This document shows, one piece after another, positions 1 to 7,697 of a DNA stretch of 40,557 nt. Each line of letters begins with the position of its first letter. Position 1 is the stretch's first letter. A model generated the notes under the pieces. It did not search any database and was not told where the DNA came from. It saw nothing but the letters and a program-made list of their open reading frames with translations. A program made the position numbers and the translations under genes. The stretch is taken from assembly GCA_026987025.1 (NCBI GenBank), contig JALSNJ010000021.1, positions 1 through 40,557 on the forward strand, read 5' to 3'. Origin of the DNA: Candidatus Aminicenantota bacterium. GTDB taxonomy: Bacteria > Acidobacteriota > Aminicenantia > S016-38.

Positions 1-1218
1 ACTACCTCCAGCGTGGGGGACCATGTGCTCAAGGTAATAGCCTACGATACGGGCTCGCAGACCGACGAAAAGAGCATCACGGTTCATGTCCACCCCGGCT
101 ACGGAGCCCACTTCGGAGGGCCCAACGACGATTACGGAAGAGGAATCGCCCTCAGTAAAGCGGGCACCGAGCTTTACCTGGTGGGCTTTACCCATTCCTT
201 CGGTTCTAACCTTCCCAATGTCCTTATGTACAAAACCAATATAAACGGCCTTTACCAGGGAAGGTGGTTCTATGACCTCGGCCAAGAAGAAGCAGGATAC
301 AGGGTGGCCGTGGACAACAGCGGGTACATATATGTGGTCGGCGGATATTCCGACGGGAACCAGAGCGATGTCCTGGTCCTGAAGATAGACCCCAACACCA
401 TGAACATCCTCTGGAGCAAAACCATAGGGGGAACGGGAGACGAGGAGGGATACGACATAGCCCTTGACGGAAGCGGAAACCCCGTGGTGGTAGGCTACAG
501 CGAGACCTACTCCTACGGCCTCACTGATGCCTATGTGGTTAAATTGAACGCCAACGACGGAAGCGTCCTCTGGCAGAGGCATTTTGGAGGGGGGAACTAC
601 GAAGAAGCCCACGGCGTTGACATAGACTCCAGCGGAAACATATATGTGGTGGGATACACCATGAGCTTCGGAAGGGGAGGAGAGGACATAGCCGTTTGGA
701 AGCTGGATTCCGATGGGAACAAAATCTGGGGAAGGACCTACGGTGGTTCGGAAGATGAGATAGGATATGATGTGGTCGTCAGCGGAAACTATGTTTTCAT
801 TACCGGAAGATCCAAGACTTTCACCCACGGAGGGACAGACGCCGTTATTTACAAACTGGATCCCAACAACGGGAATGTGGTGGCGGCCAGGCACTACGGA
901 GGCTCGTCGGACGATGGTGGAAGAGCCTTGGCTGTAGACGGAAACGGCAATGTTATAGTGGTGGGATACACTCTCTCCTTCACCCATGGAGGTTATGACA
1001 TCCTCGTTTATTCCCTGGACAACAACCTCAACAGGAACTGGGGAAAGAACCTGGGCGGTTCAAGCGATGATGGAGGATTTGATGTTGTGGTGGACGCCGA
1101 CAACAACGTATACATAATTGGTCTTAGCGAATCCTACACCTACGGAGGCAACGACTTCGTCCTCTACAAGCTCAGGGGCAGCGACGGGATGAAGCTCCCT
1201 GTGAGTTCCGGCAGATAA
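1..1218 (+). CDS. Secreted beta-propeller protein, C-terminal part (5' end outside window)
   Basis: The frame is open from base 1, so this is the 3' portion (405 residues) of a larger gene. The first ~30 residues look like the last strands of an Ig/PKD-type domain (GDHVLKVIAYD then SITVHV). Then come seven repeats of about 50-55 residues, each starting with a GG-x(3)-D-x-G type turn (HFGGPNDD, TIGGTGDE, HFGGGNYE, TYGGSEDE, HYGGSSDD, NLGGSSDD). Each repeat contains a strand such as GNIYVVGYT, then SF/SYxxGGxD and a KLD strand. This is the delta-60/SBBP-like propeller pattern, and seven repeats would close a seven-bladed propeller. The protein is probably extracellular and no catalytic residues are apparent. 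The GTG at 13 is an internal valine, not the start. A strong terminator follows. Confidence 0.85.
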   Translation, partial: TTSSVGDHVLKVIAYDTGSQTDEKSITVHVHPGYGAHFGGPNDDYGRGIALSKAGTELYLVGFTHSFGSNLPNVLMYKTNINGLYQGRWFYDLGQEEAGYRVAVDNSGYIYVVGGYSDGNQSDVLVLKIDPNTMNILWSKTIGGTGDEEGYDIALDGSGNPVVVGYSETYSYGLTDAYVVKLNANDGSVLWQRHFGGGNYEEAHGVDIDSSGNIYVVGYTMSFGRGGEDIAVWKLDSDGNKIWGRTYGGSEDEIGYDVVVSGNYVFITGRSKTFTHGGTDAVIYKLDPNNGNVVAARHYGGSSDDGGRALAVDGNGNVIVVGYTLSFTHGGYDILVYSLDNNLNRNWGKNLGGSSDDGGFDVVVDADNNVYIIGLSESYTYGGNDFVLYKLRGSDGMKLPVSSGR

Positions 1219-1239
1219 AGGAAGTTCAGGTTCAGCATA

Positions 1240-1269
1240 GGGGGGCTTCGGCCCCCCTTTTTCTTTTTG
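1240..1269 (+). terminator. Rho-independent terminator with UUCG tetraloop
   Basis: GGGGGGC (1240-1246), loop TTCG (1247-1250) and GCCCCCC (1251-1257) form a perfect 7-bp stem. It is followed by a T-rich tract TTTTTCTTTTT (1258-1268). It lies 22 nt after the propeller gene's stop. On the minus strand the same hairpin is not followed by a T tract, so it would act mainly on plus-strand transcription. Confidence 0.93.
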
Positions 1270-1277
1270 GGCTTAAT

Positions 1278-1402
1278 TCATTTTCTCTTTTTGATCACGG
1301 CCGAAATCAGGGTTATGTAGTGGGAGTGGGCCTCAATCCTTATGTGATAGTTTCCCTCCTCAGCGGCGTAGAAAGGGAATTCTTTACTGTAGTAGAAAAA
1401 GT
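1278..1402 (-). other. Out-of-frame C-terminal remnant of the 1403-1723 gene
   Basis: Beyond the stop at 1403-1405, another minus-strand frame continues as plausible protein to a TGA at 1278-1280. It reads LNFFYYSKEFPFYAAEEGNY, then HIRIEAHSHYITLISAVIKK. Joined to the upstream frame at ..RRYSKPEG, it gives a coherent beta-rich protein of about 145 residues, possibly GOLD/emp24-like (tentative). The junction has an imperfect 8-bp tandem repeat, GACCCTCT (1406-1413) and GCCCTTCT (1414-1421) on the plus strand. Removing one copy restores the frame. Either the gene is broken or there is an assembly error. Confidence 0.6.
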
Positions 1403-1723
1403 TCAGACCCTCTGCCCTTCTGGCTTTGAATACCTCCTCCCTTTTTCCAGGACGGTTCTCCCGGAGGGCGATGTAATTGAAAGGCTCAGGAAGAGATCCG
1501 GATTTCCCAGTCCCCTTGGAATTTCAGGCCTGACCACCAGTTTCAGGTTTTGACCTGACCTTTTGACTTCAAAGTGCAGGAGACTGACCCTGTTCTTCGC
1601 CGGACATACGGTGGCCTCAAGGAGTACATTCCTTTTTTTCTCAAGGTTTTTCCACCACAAAAACCCCATAAAAACCGTAAATGCCCCCAGGGCAAAGTAT
1701 AAACGCATTCTCCAGATTCTCAT
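1403..1723 (-). CDS. Membrane-anchored hypothetical protein, probably frameshifted near its 3' end
   Basis: The 106-residue open frame begins with a short basic N-terminus and one hydrophobic segment (about residues 7-24, LYFALGAFTVFMGFLWW), which reads as a signal anchor. A beta-rich region follows (SLLHFEVKRSGQNLKLVV; SITSPSGRTVLEKG). The start is supported by AAGGAGG four nt upstream of the ATG. The frame ends prematurely while coding potential continues in another frame to 1278 (separate entry). An upstream TGA in that second frame at 1524-1526 means the shift lies between 1406 and 1523. It is the last gene of the PAP2-mtnA-coaX minus-strand operon. I do not recognise the family. Confidence 0.65.
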   Translation of the reverse strand: MRIWRMRLYFALGAFTVFMGFLWWKNLEKKRNVLLEATVCPAKNRVSLLHFEVKRSGQNLKLVVRPEIPRGLGNPDLFLSLSITSPSGRTVLEKGRRYSKPEGQRV

Positions 1724-1744
1724 TTATCCTCCTTAAGGAAACTT

Positions 1745-2299
1745 TCAAAATATGGAAGGGACCCCCTTCCTTTCCCTCAGGCGGAGTTTTGCCCCCCGCA
1801 GGAGAATTTCCTCCTTTATCCTCCGGGAGACGCCCAGGTTTTTTATCCTGACTTCGGCCCAGTCCAGGGCCCCCTGTCTTTCCTCCGGGCTGGCTTCCTC
1901 CCAGACCCTGGAGGTTATCTCCTCGTCTAAGGCCACAGCCTCCTCAAATTTCCCCTCCTCCAGAAGGGCCCAGGCCCTCTCCAGCATTTCCTTGTAGTGT
2001 TCCGGGATTTTCCTCCCTATTTTCAGGCTCTTTCCCGCCTCCAGGCTGAGGGTTTTTCTAGCCTCCTTCTCTATTCTTTTCCTCAGGCTCCATAGGGAAA
2101 TCATCCTCTTTTTCTTCCTTTTGAAAACCGCAATGAAACCCTCCTCTATGGCCTTCAAGACCGCCCTCAGGGGAACCTCCCTTTCCCACAGTTCCTCCAG
2201 AAGTTCCATGTCCCTGCTGGAGAGGAAGAGGAGGCGGCTCCACCTTCTCCAGGCCTCCTCCGCCCGCCGGAAGTATTGGTCCTTATCTGTTGAGCTCAT
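1745..2299 (-). CDS. Hypothetical helical protein in the coaX operon
   Basis: A 184-residue protein rich in Glu, Arg and Lys and predicted almost entirely alpha-helical, with no signal peptide or membrane segment. The N-terminal ~70 residues (YFRRAEEAWRRWSR, then LLEELWEREVPLRAVLKAIE) look like a compact helix bundle. A basic KRKKKR stretch follows, and a second helical half resembles a single tetratricopeptide-like hairpin (AWALLEEGKFEEAVALDEEI). The start codon overlaps the 3' end of coaX by 17 nt, which indicates translational coupling. The pattern is familiar from conserved hypothetical proteins in thermophilic bacteria, but I cannot assign a function. Confidence 0.75.
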   Translation of the reverse strand: MSSTDKDQYFRRAEEAWRRWSRLLFLSSRDMELLEELWEREVPLRAVLKAIEEGFIAVFKRKKKRMISLWSLRKRIEKEARKTLSLEAGKSLKIGRKIPEHYKEMLERAWALLEEGKFEEAVALDEEITSRVWEEASPEERQGALDWAEVRIKNLGVSRRIKEEILLRGAKLRLRERKGVPSIF

Positions 2300-3020
2300 A
2301 GATAATTCGCAGGCCGTGGAGGGTCAGGTCTTCGTCGTAGGCTTCTATTTCACGGCTGGCCTTAGAAATTTCCCTCCCTTCCCCCCCTGTGGCTATCACC
2401 CTGGCCTGTCCAAGTTCATCCTTTATGACCCTTATGGTTCCGTCCACCATGGACCTGAACCCTATGAAAAGTCCCTTTTCCATGCTGTCGGCGGTGTTTT
2501 TTCCGATGGCTCCCTTCTTTTCCACGAACTCAACCTGGGGGAGTTTCGCAGCCCTGGAGTAAAGGGCCTGGGATGATGTTTTTATCCCGGGAAAAATGAG
2601 GCCCCCAAGGTATTCTCCCCTTTCTGAAAGAACATCAAAGGTTATGGCCGTCCCAAAGTCCACGATTATTAAGGGAGTTCCGTATTTTTCCTTCCCTGCC
2701 ACGGCGTTGGCTATTCTGTCCGCCCCCACCGCGGTGGGAGGGTCGTAGAGGATGGCAAGGCCGGTTCTTATCCCCGGGGCAACGAAGAGGGGTTCCATCC
2801 CCAATCTTTCCCGGAAGAACTTCCTGAGCTCTCCGCTTATGTTGGGAACCACCGAGGATATTATTCCTCCCTCTATCCCGTCCAGAAACTCCTTCAGCAA
2901 TATCCACCATTCGTCGGAGGTGCGGTCCGAGCTTCTCAGGCGGAGCTTCCAGAGGAGCTCCTCTCCCCGGAAAAGACCCAAAACGGTGTTGGTGTTTCCC
3001 ACATCAACCGTCAGAATCAT
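2283..3020 (-). CDS. coaX: Type III pantothenate kinase
   Basis: This enzyme phosphorylates pantothenate with ATP, the first step of coenzyme A synthesis, in the cytoplasm. The 245-residue protein has the type III hallmarks of the ASKHA fold: the phosphate-binding DVGNTNT motif at residues 6-12, GADR at 99-102 followed by IANAVA, VDFGTAITFD at about 120-129, and GGLIFPG further on. The length is typical for CoaX (about 240-260). The ATG overlaps the end of mtnA by 17 nt, and the 184-residue unknown overlaps its own end, so the three genes form a coupled block. Type III kinases are insensitive to CoA feedback in characterised members. Confidence 0.96.
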   Translation of the reverse strand: MILTVDVGNTNTVLGLFRGEELLWKLRLRSSDRTSDEWWILLKEFLDGIEGGIISSVVPNISGELRKFFRERLGMEPLFVAPGIRTGLAILYDPPTAVGADRIANAVAGKEKYGTPLIIVDFGTAITFDVLSERGEYLGGLIFPGIKTSSQALYSRAAKLPQVEFVEKKGAIGKNTADSMEKGLFIGFRSMVDGTIRVIKDELGQARVIATGGEGREISKASREIEAYDEDLTLHGLRIIYELNR

Positions 3021-3996
3021 CCATTATCCTCCTTAGACCCTCCCCAAAGGGAGGATAAACCACCCCCCTCTCGGTTACTATGGCGGTTATGTTGGAGGCC
3101 GGGGTTATGTCAAAGGCGGGATGGCGAACCCCAACCTCCAAGGGGGCGATGTTTCTTCCGTTTATAAAGAGGACTTCCTCCTTGCTCCTTTCCTCTATGG
3201 GTATTTCCCTTCCCGAAGGGGTTTTCAGGTCCAGGGTGGAGGTGGGGGCAGCTACTATGAACTTTACCCCGTGCTGGCGGGCTAGAACCGAAAGGGTGTA
3301 GGTTCCTATTTTGTTGGCCACATCCCCGTTGGCGGCTATTCTGTCCGCCCCCACCACTATGGCCCCTATTTCTCCTTTGGAGATAAGGTATCCTGCCATG
3401 TTGTCCGTTATCAGAACCGTGGGGATGCCGAGTTTAAGAAATTCCCATGTGGTTAGCCTGGCCCCCTGAAGGTAGGGCCTGGTCTCGTCCACGAATACCT
3501 CCTTTACCCTTCCCTTCTCCCAGGCCCTTCTTATCACTCCCACGGCTGTTCCGTAACCGGCGGTGGCCAGAGCTCCGGCATTGCAGTGGGTAAGGACATT
3601 TACTCCCTCCGGGATGAGCTCAGAGCCCAGCTCCCCCATGCGAAGGTTGGCCCGGTAATCCTCCTCCTCTATTTTCCTGGCCTCTTCTTCGGCCCTTGCA
3701 GGGTCCTCCCCGGCCCTTTCCATCCTTTCCAGGGCCCAGAAGAGGTTTACCGCCGTGGGCCTCGTCCTTCTCAGGCGGGATACCGCCTCCTGGAGGGTTT
3801 TCCCCTCCTTCAGGGCCAGGACCACCCCGTAGGCCGCCACGCAACCTATGGCAGGGGCGCCCCTTACCTTCATCTCCTCTATGGCCCGGGCCACATCCTC
3901 CAGGGTTCTTAACCGGAGGTAATATTCCTCCCAGGGCAGCTTCCTCTGGTCCAAAAGCAAAAGGTGGTCTCCCTTCCATTGAAAGGCCGGCAGCAT
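3004..3996 (-). CDS. mtnA: S-methyl-5-thioribose-1-phosphate isomerase
   Basis: This enzyme converts 5-methylthioribose-1-phosphate to methylthioribulose-1-phosphate in methionine salvage, or acts as a MtnA-type isomerase for related purine-derived sugars. Length is 330 residues, normal for the family. The catalytic Cys sits in THCNAGALATAG (C138) and the catalytic Asp in GADRIAANGD (D218). Also present are VRGAPAIG (about 44-51), DETRPYLQGARLT (170-182) and ITDNMAG (196-202). The start has AGGAGG in the tail of the preceding PAP2 gene, whose stop overlaps the ATG by one base. No other methionine-salvage gene and no SAM riboswitch is visible nearby. Confidence 0.96.
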   Translation of the reverse strand: MLPAFQWKGDHLLLLDQRKLPWEEYYLRLRTLEDVARAIEEMKVRGAPAIGCVAAYGVVLALKEGKTLQEAVSRLRRTRPTAVNLFWALERMERAGEDPARAEEEARKIEEEDYRANLRMGELGSELIPEGVNVLTHCNAGALATAGYGTAVGVIRRAWEKGRVKEVFVDETRPYLQGARLTTWEFLKLGIPTVLITDNMAGYLISKGEIGAIVVGADRIAANGDVANKIGTYTLSVLARQHGVKFIVAAPTSTLDLKTPSGREIPIEERSKEEVLFINGRNIAPLEVGVRHPAFDITPASNITAIVTERGVVYPPFGEGLRRIMDDSDG

Positions 3997-3997
3997 C

Positions 3998-4657
3998 TCA
4001 ACCTCCTATCCTGAAACTTATTATAAAACCGTCGCCGGTGGGCGCCAGGGCTATAAATCCCTTTTTCCTTATCACGGCCGAGGCCACGGCATACCCCACC
4101 AGGCCTCCGGCCACCGTGTCCGAAAGCCAGTGGGCGTTTTTTCTTATCCTGGCAAAGGCGGTGAGAAGGGGAAAAATGTATAGGACTTTAATCCCGTACT
4201 CCCTGGCAAAGACCGTAAAGACCGCCGTGGCTACGGTTACATGTCCTGAGGGGAAACTCCGGCTTCCCCACTGGAATTCAAAGGGGGAGCTGGCCTCGGA
4301 GGGCCTTTTCCTCATGGTGACGGTTTTTAAAAGGTTCGTTATGGCCCCGGATATTAAAAAGGCCTCCCCGGCCTCCAGGGAAACCTTTGCCAGTTTCCTT
4401 TTTCCCAGGGCAAGGCTTCCCAGACCCACGGCGGCTACCCCCGGTGCGAGGTATTTCCCTTCCCCGAAGGCATTTCCTACCTCCGCCACCCTGTCTGCCG
4501 TGGGGCTCGCCCCCTGCATCCAGTCCCTTACCTGGGAATCCAGGGGAAGGGCCAGGGCCACCGCTATGGTTCCGAAGAGCAGGGTTTTTCCCTGGGCAAA
4601 TCCTGCCCGCAGGGGAAGGGCTATAAAAATCAGAGGAAGTAAAAAACGCCTCTTCAT
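3998..4657 (-). CDS. PAP2-family membrane phosphatase
   Basis: A 219-residue membrane protein of the phosphatidic acid phosphatase type 2 family. The three-part active site is complete: K111-x6-RP (KTVTMRKRP, 111-119), PSGH (136-139) and R170-x5-H176-x3-D180 (ARIRKNAHWLSD). An N-terminal hydrophobic stretch (residues 5-20) and further membrane helices surround these motifs. Likely substrates are lipid phosphates such as undecaprenyl pyrophosphate or phosphatidate; the sequence does not say which. It is the first gene of the minus-strand operon to coaX. There is no Shine-Dalgarno. A TATTCT box ends 7 nt before the ATG, so the mRNA is predicted to be leaderless. Confidence 0.9.
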   Translation of the reverse strand: MKRRFLLPLIFIALPLRAGFAQGKTLLFGTIAVALALPLDSQVRDWMQGASPTADRVAEVGNAFGEGKYLAPGVAAVGLGSLALGKRKLAKVSLEAGEAFLISGAITNLLKTVTMRKRPSEASSPFEFQWGSRSFPSGHVTVATAVFTVFAREYGIKVLYIFPLLTAFARIRKNAHWLSDTVAGGLVGYAVASAVIRKKGFIALAPTGDGFIISFRIGG

Positions 4658-4682
4658 GGATTAAAGAATACCAGGGTATAAT
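4654..4682 (+). promoter_or_regulatory. Promoter of ggt, interleaved with the divergent PAP2 promoter
   Basis: TTCATG (4654-4659), a 17-bp spacer and a consensus TATAAT (4677-4682). A leader with GGGAGGG then precedes the ggt ATG. The -35 is weak and falls on the start codon of the divergent PAP2 gene. Confidence 0.6.
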
Positions 4683-4693
4683 GGGAAAGTAAA
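4665..4693 (-). promoter_or_regulatory. Promoter of the PAP2-mtnA-coaX operon (leaderless type)
   Basis: Read on the minus strand: TTTACT (4688-4693), a 17-bp spacer, TATTCT (4665-4670), then 7 nt to the ATG. No Shine-Dalgarno lies between. The element shares its DNA with the ggt promoter on the other strand. Confidence 0.55.
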
Positions 4694-4706
4694 AGGGAGG
4701 GAAATT

Positions 4707-6362
4707 ATGAAGAAGTTAGCCTTTTTTCTGGTGATGTTGGCCTTTGTGCGGCCTGCGGAGGTGGTGAGCGATAACAACTACGCCACCGAAGCCGGGGCCA
4801 GGATACTGATGGAGGGAGGAAATGCGGTGGATGCCGCGGTGGCCGTGGGCTTTGCCCTGGCGGTGACCTATCCCTCCGCCGGCAACATAGGGGGAGGGGG
4901 CTTTATGATTATATGGGACGGGCGCCGGGCCTATTTTCTGGACTACAGGGAAACGGCTCCCAGCGGCGCCCACCGGGACATGTATGTAAAAAACGGCAGG
5001 TTTCAGCCTCAACTTTCCACGGTGGGAGCCCTGGCCGCAGGGGTTCCAGGGACGGTGGCAGGCCTTCTGGAAGCCCACCGACGCTTCGGGAAATTGCCCT
5101 TGCCCAAGGTTTTGGCTCCGGCCATTGAGCTGGCGGAGAGGGGATTTCGCCTGAGCGTTTTCCAGGCCAGGAGGTTCAAAAGAAAGGAAGCCTTGCTGAG
5201 GAAATTCCCCGAGACCGCCAGAATTTTTCTTCCGGGGGGAAGACCCCCTGAACCGGGGCAGGTCCTGGTTCAAAGGGACCTGGCCAGGACCCTCCGGCTT
5301 ATAGCCAAAAAGGGCAGGGATGGGTTCTACTCCGGAAGAACCGCCAGGCTTATAGTAAGAACCATGAAGAAGTGTGGCGGGTTGATAACCCTGAGGGATC
5401 TGAAAAAATACACCCCACGCTGGAGGAGGCCGGAGGAGATAAATTTCATGAGGAAAAGGGTTTATTCTTCCTCCCTCCCCTCCAGCGGAGGACTTATCCT
5501 GAGGACAGCTCTCGGAGCGATGGAGGCCTCCGGCCTTCGCTCTCCCGATGCGATTTACTACCATACCCTTATAGAGGCCCTGAAGCTGGCCTTTTACGAC
5601 AGGGCTAAGTTCATGGGGGATGCGGATTTCGCTAAGGTTCCCCTGAAGGGCCTCCGTTCCAGGGACTATTTAATGGAAAGAATTAAGATGATCCCCTTGC
5701 TTTGTCCCCTTCCCCCGGATGAGTTCAAATTTGACCCCTGGAAGTATGAGAAGCAGCAGACCACCCATTTCTCCGTCTTTGATGGGAAAATGGCGGTCTC
5801 CAATACATACACCATAAACGGCCTTTTTGGAAGCGGGCTGGTGGTGGAGGGGGCAGGCTTTTTGCTCAACAACGAAATGGACGATTTTTCCACCCCTGGA
5901 GCCGCCAACCAGTTCGGGGCCCTGGGAAGCGAGGCCAATTACATAGAGGAGGGAAAGAGGATGCTCTCCTCCATGACCCCCACCATTGTGGTGGGGAAAA
6001 ATGGGGTGGAGGCCGTGCTGGGAAGTCCCGGTGGGACCACCATCCCCAGTGCGGTGGCCCAGGTTTTGTTAAACCTCTATCTTTTGAAAATGGACCCGTG
6101 GCAGGCTGTGGCTTTACCCCGGCTTCACCATCAGTGGTATCCGGACCTGGTTTTTCTGGGAAGGGGTTTTGACCCAGGGGTGGCGGAGGCCCTGAAGGGT
6201 ATGGGCTATAGGATAAAGTGGAGGAGACCCATAGGGGATGTGAACGGAATTTACCTCTGGAAGGGGAGGTACTATCCCGTGGCAGACCCCCGGGGAGATG
6301 GTAAGGGCGTTTCCCTTCGGCCTTCCACCGGAGGTTACGAAGGGATAACAACGGGGAGGTAA
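4707..6362 (+). CDS. ggt: Gamma-glutamyltranspeptidase
   Basis: This secreted N-terminal-nucleophile hydrolase cleaves or transfers gamma-glutamyl groups from glutathione and related peptides. The 551-residue precursor starts with a short signal peptide (KKLAFFLVMLAFV). Self-cleavage would occur before T352 in QQTTHFS, making that Thr the N-terminus and nucleophile of the small subunit. Family ligand-binding motifs are present: DYRETAP (R81), NNEMDDFS, MLSSMTPTIV and GSPGGTTIPS. All key residues are intact. GGGAGGG eight nt upstream supports the ATG, with a TATAAT promoter above it. It is the only gene of its transcription unit before the leaderless NfeD promoter. Preference for glutathione hydrolysis versus acylase activity cannot be told. 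Confidence 0.96.
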   Translation: MKKLAFFLVMLAFVRPAEVVSDNNYATEAGARILMEGGNAVDAAVAVGFALAVTYPSAGNIGGGGFMIIWDGRRAYFLDYRETAPSGAHRDMYVKNGRFQPQLSTVGALAAGVPGTVAGLLEAHRRFGKLPLPKVLAPAIELAERGFRLSVFQARRFKRKEALLRKFPETARIFLPGGRPPEPGQVLVQRDLARTLRLIAKKGRDGFYSGRTARLIVRTMKKCGGLITLRDLKKYTPRWRRPEEINFMRKRVYSSSLPSSGGLILRTALGAMEASGLRSPDAIYYHTLIEALKLAFYDRAKFMGDADFAKVPLKGLRSRDYLMERIKMIPLLCPLPPDEFKFDPWKYEKQQTTHFSVFDGKMAVSNTYTINGLFGSGLVVEGAGFLLNNEMDDFSTPGAANQFGALGSEANYIEEGKRMLSSMTPTIVVGKNGVEAVLGSPGGTTIPSAVAQVLLNLYLLKMDPWQAVALPRLHHQWYPDLVFLGRGFDPGVAEALKGMGYRIKWRRPIGDVNGIYLWKGRYYPVADPRGDGKGVSLRPSTGGYEGITTGR

Positions 6363-6383
6363 ATTTCCTTTGAAGGCCGGGAT

Positions 6384-6392
6384 TGCTATAAT
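6384..6392 (+). promoter_or_regulatory. Extended -10 promoter, leaderless start of nfeD
   Basis: TGC followed directly by consensus TATAAT (6387-6392), 6 nt before the GTG start at 6399. The -35 (TTTCCT, 6364-6369) is poor, as is usual for extended -10 promoters. There is no room for a Shine-Dalgarno. Confidence 0.7.
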
Positions 6393-6398
6393 TATAAA

Positions 6399-7655
6399 GT
6401 GAGGAGGGCAATTTTTATCCTCTTAGTTTCTTTCGTCTGGGCTTCTCAGGTATATGTGGCCCGGGTTGATGCACCGATTCATCCCATAACGGAGGAATAT
6501 ATAATAAGGGCCCTTTCGGTGGCGGAGCTCAATTCTTCCCCCCTCATACTTCAGCTCAATACCCCCGGAGGCCTGGATACTTCCATGAGGAAGATAATGA
6601 GGAGGATAATGAACTCCTCGGTGCCGGTGGTGGTTTATGTGGCGCCTTCCGGTGCCAGGGCCGCCTCCGCGGGATTTTTCATAGCCCTGGCGGCAGATTT
6701 TATCGCCATGGCTCCGGGAACCAGCATGGGGGCTGCCCATCCTGTGGCCATGGGTCAAAAAATGGACAAGGTTATGAGCGAGAAGGTGGCCCAGGATGCC
6801 TCGGCCCTTGTGAGGTCCTTAGCCCAGATGAGGGGCAGGGACCTTAAGGCGGCGGAGGAGGCGGTTACGAAAAGCCGTTCCTACAACGAAAAGGAAGCCC
6901 TGAAGTTCCATCTGACGGATGCTGTGGCAGGCAGTCTTTCAGATTTGCTCAAAATTCTGGACGGTAGGCAGGTCAGCAAACCAGACGGCAGGAAGTTTAG
7001 GCTTTCCACCGCCGGAGCCAGGGTGAAGGTTATAGGAATGAACTTCAGGGAGAGGTTCCTGACGGTTATAGCCAATCCATCCCTGGCTTATTTCCTTTTA
7101 ATGCTGGGGCTGCTGGGACTTTACTTTGAGTTTTCCCATCCCGGTGCTGTGATCCCCGGGGTCGTAGGGGGAATTTCCCTCATTCTGGCCTTTTTCGCCT
7201 TCCAGATTCTCCCCATAAACATCGCAGGGCTTTTGCTAATCCTTCTCGGCATAGGGCTTTTCATAGCCGAAGCCAAGGTTCAGGGTTTCGGCCTTCTGGG
7301 AATAGGAGGTGGTGTGGCTTTGTTTATGGGTTCTTTAATGTTGATTAAGTCCCCTGACCCCTCCATGAGGCCTTCCCTTTCGGTGATAACCGCCACCGTG
7401 GTTGGAATAACAGTTATTGTGCTCTTCCTTATCTACCTGATAGCAAAGGCAATAAGGGAAAAGCCTATGACCGGAGTTGAGGGGATGATAGGGGAGGAGG
7501 GTGAGGTTTTCTCGGATTTCGTGGGGGGAAAGGGCAAGGTATTCGTTCACGGGGAGTTGTGGAACGCCGTCTGCGACCAGGACCTCAAAAAGGGAGACGA
7601 GGTAGTGGTGGAGGGGGTCCGGGGCATGGTCCTTCTGGTAAAGAGAAAACCCTGA
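6399..7655 (+). CDS. nfeD: Long-form NfeD: membrane-bound ClpP-class serine protease
   Basis: A 418-residue protein with the three parts of long NfeD. After a signal peptide comes a periplasmic ClpP/crotonase-like protease domain (about 18-210), with PGG in QLNTPGG at 52-58, the nucleophile Ser in GARAASAG (S90) and a candidate dyad Lys near 129. Then come four or five membrane helices (about 225-355) and a C-terminal OB-fold NfeD domain (about 365-418). The archaeal relative 1510-N cleaves stomatin-type substrates. The usual SPFH/stomatin gene is not adjacent here. It starts at GTG, and the coding frame begins with the hydrophobic leader. Translation is probably leaderless. Confidence 0.93.
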   Translation: MRRAIFILLVSFVWASQVYVARVDAPIHPITEEYIIRALSVAELNSSPLILQLNTPGGLDTSMRKIMRRIMNSSVPVVVYVAPSGARAASAGFFIALAADFIAMAPGTSMGAAHPVAMGQKMDKVMSEKVAQDASALVRSLAQMRGRDLKAAEEAVTKSRSYNEKEALKFHLTDAVAGSLSDLLKILDGRQVSKPDGRKFRLSTAGARVKVIGMNFRERFLTVIANPSLAYFLLMLGLLGLYFEFSHPGAVIPGVVGGISLILAFFAFQILPINIAGLLLILLGIGLFIAEAKVQGFGLLGIGGGVALFMGSLMLIKSPDPSMRPSLSVITATVVGITVIVLFLIYLIAKAIREKPMTGVEGMIGEEGEVFSDFVGGKGKVFVHGELWNAVCDQDLKKGDEVVVEGVRGMVLLVKRKP

Positions 7656-7662
7656 ATTTTCC

Positions 7663-7691
7663 TTGACAAACTTCCCTGGATTCCTTAATTT
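7663..7691 (+). promoter_or_regulatory. Promoter of the [2Fe-2S]/FAD oxidoreductase pair (leaderless type)
   Basis: Consensus TTGACA (7663-7668), a 17-bp spacer and TAATTT (7686-7691). The expected transcription start falls on or next to the GTG at 7698, six nt after the -10 box. No ribosome binding site lies upstream of that GTG. Confidence 0.75.
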
Positions 7692-7697
7692 TATCCT

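Noticed and set aside
1-1218. Nucleotide repeats in the propeller gene as a CRISPR or tandem DNA repeat
   Set aside because: The periodicity (about 150-165 nt) follows protein blades with degenerate DNA, not conserved direct repeats with unique spacers.
3997-4020. SAM riboswitch or other leader element before mtnA
   Set aside because: mtnA is inside an operon with its SD in the tail of the PAP2 gene. There is no room for a riboswitch and none is seen at 4658-4706.
3696-4664. A 322-codon plus-strand open frame across mtnA and the PAP2 gene
   Set aside because: It is rich in Pro/Gly/Arg and antisense to two genes with complete active-site motifs. There is no domain and no ribosome binding site.
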